Shown: in pieces, positions 6,660-7,273 of the stretch | How the letters are laid out: the number at the start of each line of letters is the position of its first letter | Position numbering within the stretch: position 1 is the stretch's first letter | Assembly: GCF_004570345.1 (NCBI RefSeq) | Contig: NZ_SPQM01000193.1 | Coordinates: 1-7,273, forward strand | DNA: 7,273 bases | Origin: Blastococcus sp. CT_GayMR20 | GTDB lineage: Bacteria; Actinomycetota; Actinomycetes; Mycobacteriales; Geodermatophilaceae | Direction: 5' to 3' | Translations under genes and position numbers: made by a program | Notes under the pieces: model-generated | Seen by the model: the letters and a program-made list of their open reading frames with translations, nothing else | What the model was told of the DNA's origin: nothing | The model's database searches: none

Positions 6660-7273
6660 CGGGAGGCCTTTCCCTGGAGGGGGCAGGGCAGGGTCGGGTC
6701 GGGGATCTTGCCCTGTCCCGGATGGCGGACGTGCGCGGCGTAGTGCCGCAGGTCCGGTACGAAGTCGCGACAGTCGTCCTCGACCACGTCCAGGCCCACC
6801 CAGAAGAGCAGGTTCGCCTCGTCGTCGCCGATCCGCGTGTTCACCGCGACCCCGCTGACCGCACTCCCGTCCTCCGTCGGGACGGCGGTCTCCTCGTCCG
6901 TGCCGGCGTCAGCCTCCGCGTTCGGCGGCGCCGCCCCCAGGAGGTCGTCGTCGGGGTCTCCGAGCAGGCTGTCGTCGTCGCCCGAGTCGAAGAGCGGCCG
7001 GGCGACCGGGCGGGACGCCTCGTTGATCCGCAACCGCGTCAACTGGCTCACCAGGCGATGCCGGATCGCCGCATCACCGACAGGCACGCCCATGAGCAGC
7101 CAGAAGCGTGGATTGGACAGCGTGTTGACCACGAGGTCGGGGTGGATGACGCGGTTGCTACCCGTACCGAGCCAGAGCAGCTCGGCCTCGGACTGCCGGA
7201 GCGCCAGGTACTCGTCCACGGTCACCGCGTGCTCGAACTTGGCCTGCCCGGGCAGCACCGTCACGCCGACGTC
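6656..7273 (-). CDS. 3' part of an unrecognised gene upstream of the STAND NTPase (right copy)
   Basis: Identical to 1-618 in mirror image. The frame is open to the last base of the window, so the start lies outside. What is seen is a Trp/Leu-rich first segment, an acidic linker (about residues 92-133 from the GTG at 7264) and a C-terminal segment of about 70 residues with a Pro-rich tail. The GTGA junction with the NTPase and the shared strand indicate an operon. Possible roles are effector, adaptor or ligand-binding partner of the NTPase. The sequence alone does not decide between them. Confidence 0.72.
   Translation of the reverse strand, partial: DVGVTVLPGQAKFEHAVTVDEYLALRQSEAELLWLGTGSNRVIHPDLVVNTLSNPRFWLLMGVPVGDAAIRHRLVSQLTRLRINEASRPVARPLFDSGDDDSLLGDPDDDLLGAAPPNAEADAGTDEETAVPTEDGSAVSGVAVNTRIGDDEANLLFWVGLDVVEDDCRDFVPDLRHYAAHVRHPGQGKIPDPTLPCPLQGKASR
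6667..6675 (-). promoter_or_regulatory. Ribosome binding site for the NTPase (right copy)
   Basis: agggaaagg on the minus strand, 7 bases before the GTG at 6659-6657 and inside the 3' end of the partner gene. It supports the chosen start and coupled translation. Confidence 0.5.

Larger units (their letters stand above)
3733..7273. repeat. Right arm of the 3541-bp inverted repeat
   Basis: This is the mirror copy of 1-3541. It is probably the native arrangement: the frame starting at 3539 runs through the unique centre and into this arm as a continuous carbamoyltransferase-like C-terminal domain, with no break at 3732/3733. The arm ends exactly at the window end, at the base paired with position 1. 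Confidence 0.97.

Noticed and set aside
1..7273. Natural hairpin-telomere, terminal inverted repeat or transposon interpretation
   Set aside because: No transposase, resolvase, telomere protein or target-site duplication is seen, the arms consist of ordinary coding sequence, and the centre interrupts a gene. Nothing supports a mobile element.

Overview
The window is one locus present twice. Positions 1-3541 and 3733-7273 are reverse complements of each other (position x pairs with 7274-x) around a unique 191-base centre at 3542-3732. All mirrored points I compared match, and the reading frames are identical on both sides, so the arms look perfect or nearly so. I did not run an alignment. Base composition is very GC-rich with strong G/C bias at third codon positions and GTG starts, which suggests an actinobacterium.

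The parent locus is best read from the centre plus the right arm (about 3539-7273). From 3539 to 4069 on the plus strand runs the C-terminal domain of an aspartate-carbamoyltransferase-like protein (HPTQ motif, GDL motif, Pro-x-Pro-x-x-Asp-Glu-Ile motif), whose upstream part is missing. Convergent to it on the minus strand is an 876-residue STAND-type P-loop NTPase (6659-4029) with a pentapeptide-repeat C-terminal region; the two 3' ends overlap by 41 bases. Upstream of the NTPase, joined by a GTGA stop/start overlap, is the 3' part of an unrecognised gene with an acidic linker (7273-6656), cut by the window edge. The left arm repeats this in mirror image: partner gene 1-618, NTPase 615-3245, and a headless 3' fragment of the carbamoyltransferase-like gene (3541-3205, minus).

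The centre continues the carbamoyltransferase reading frame into the right arm, but in the other direction it gives a frame that does not resemble the family. The abnormal junction is therefore at 3541/3542. Because both window ends also fall at exactly mirrored positions, a fold-back amplification chimera or an assembly-graph hairpin is more likely than a natural 7.3-kb palindrome. A true inverted duplication remains possible.

The biology of most interest is the translationally coupled pair of an unrecognised protein and a STAND NTPase with a pentapeptide-repeat region. It has the architecture of a sensor/switch conflict or signalling module, though no effector can be identified here. Genes cover the whole window: there is no gene-free stretch over 300 bases, and I see no RNA gene, CRISPR array, transposase or recognisable terminator.
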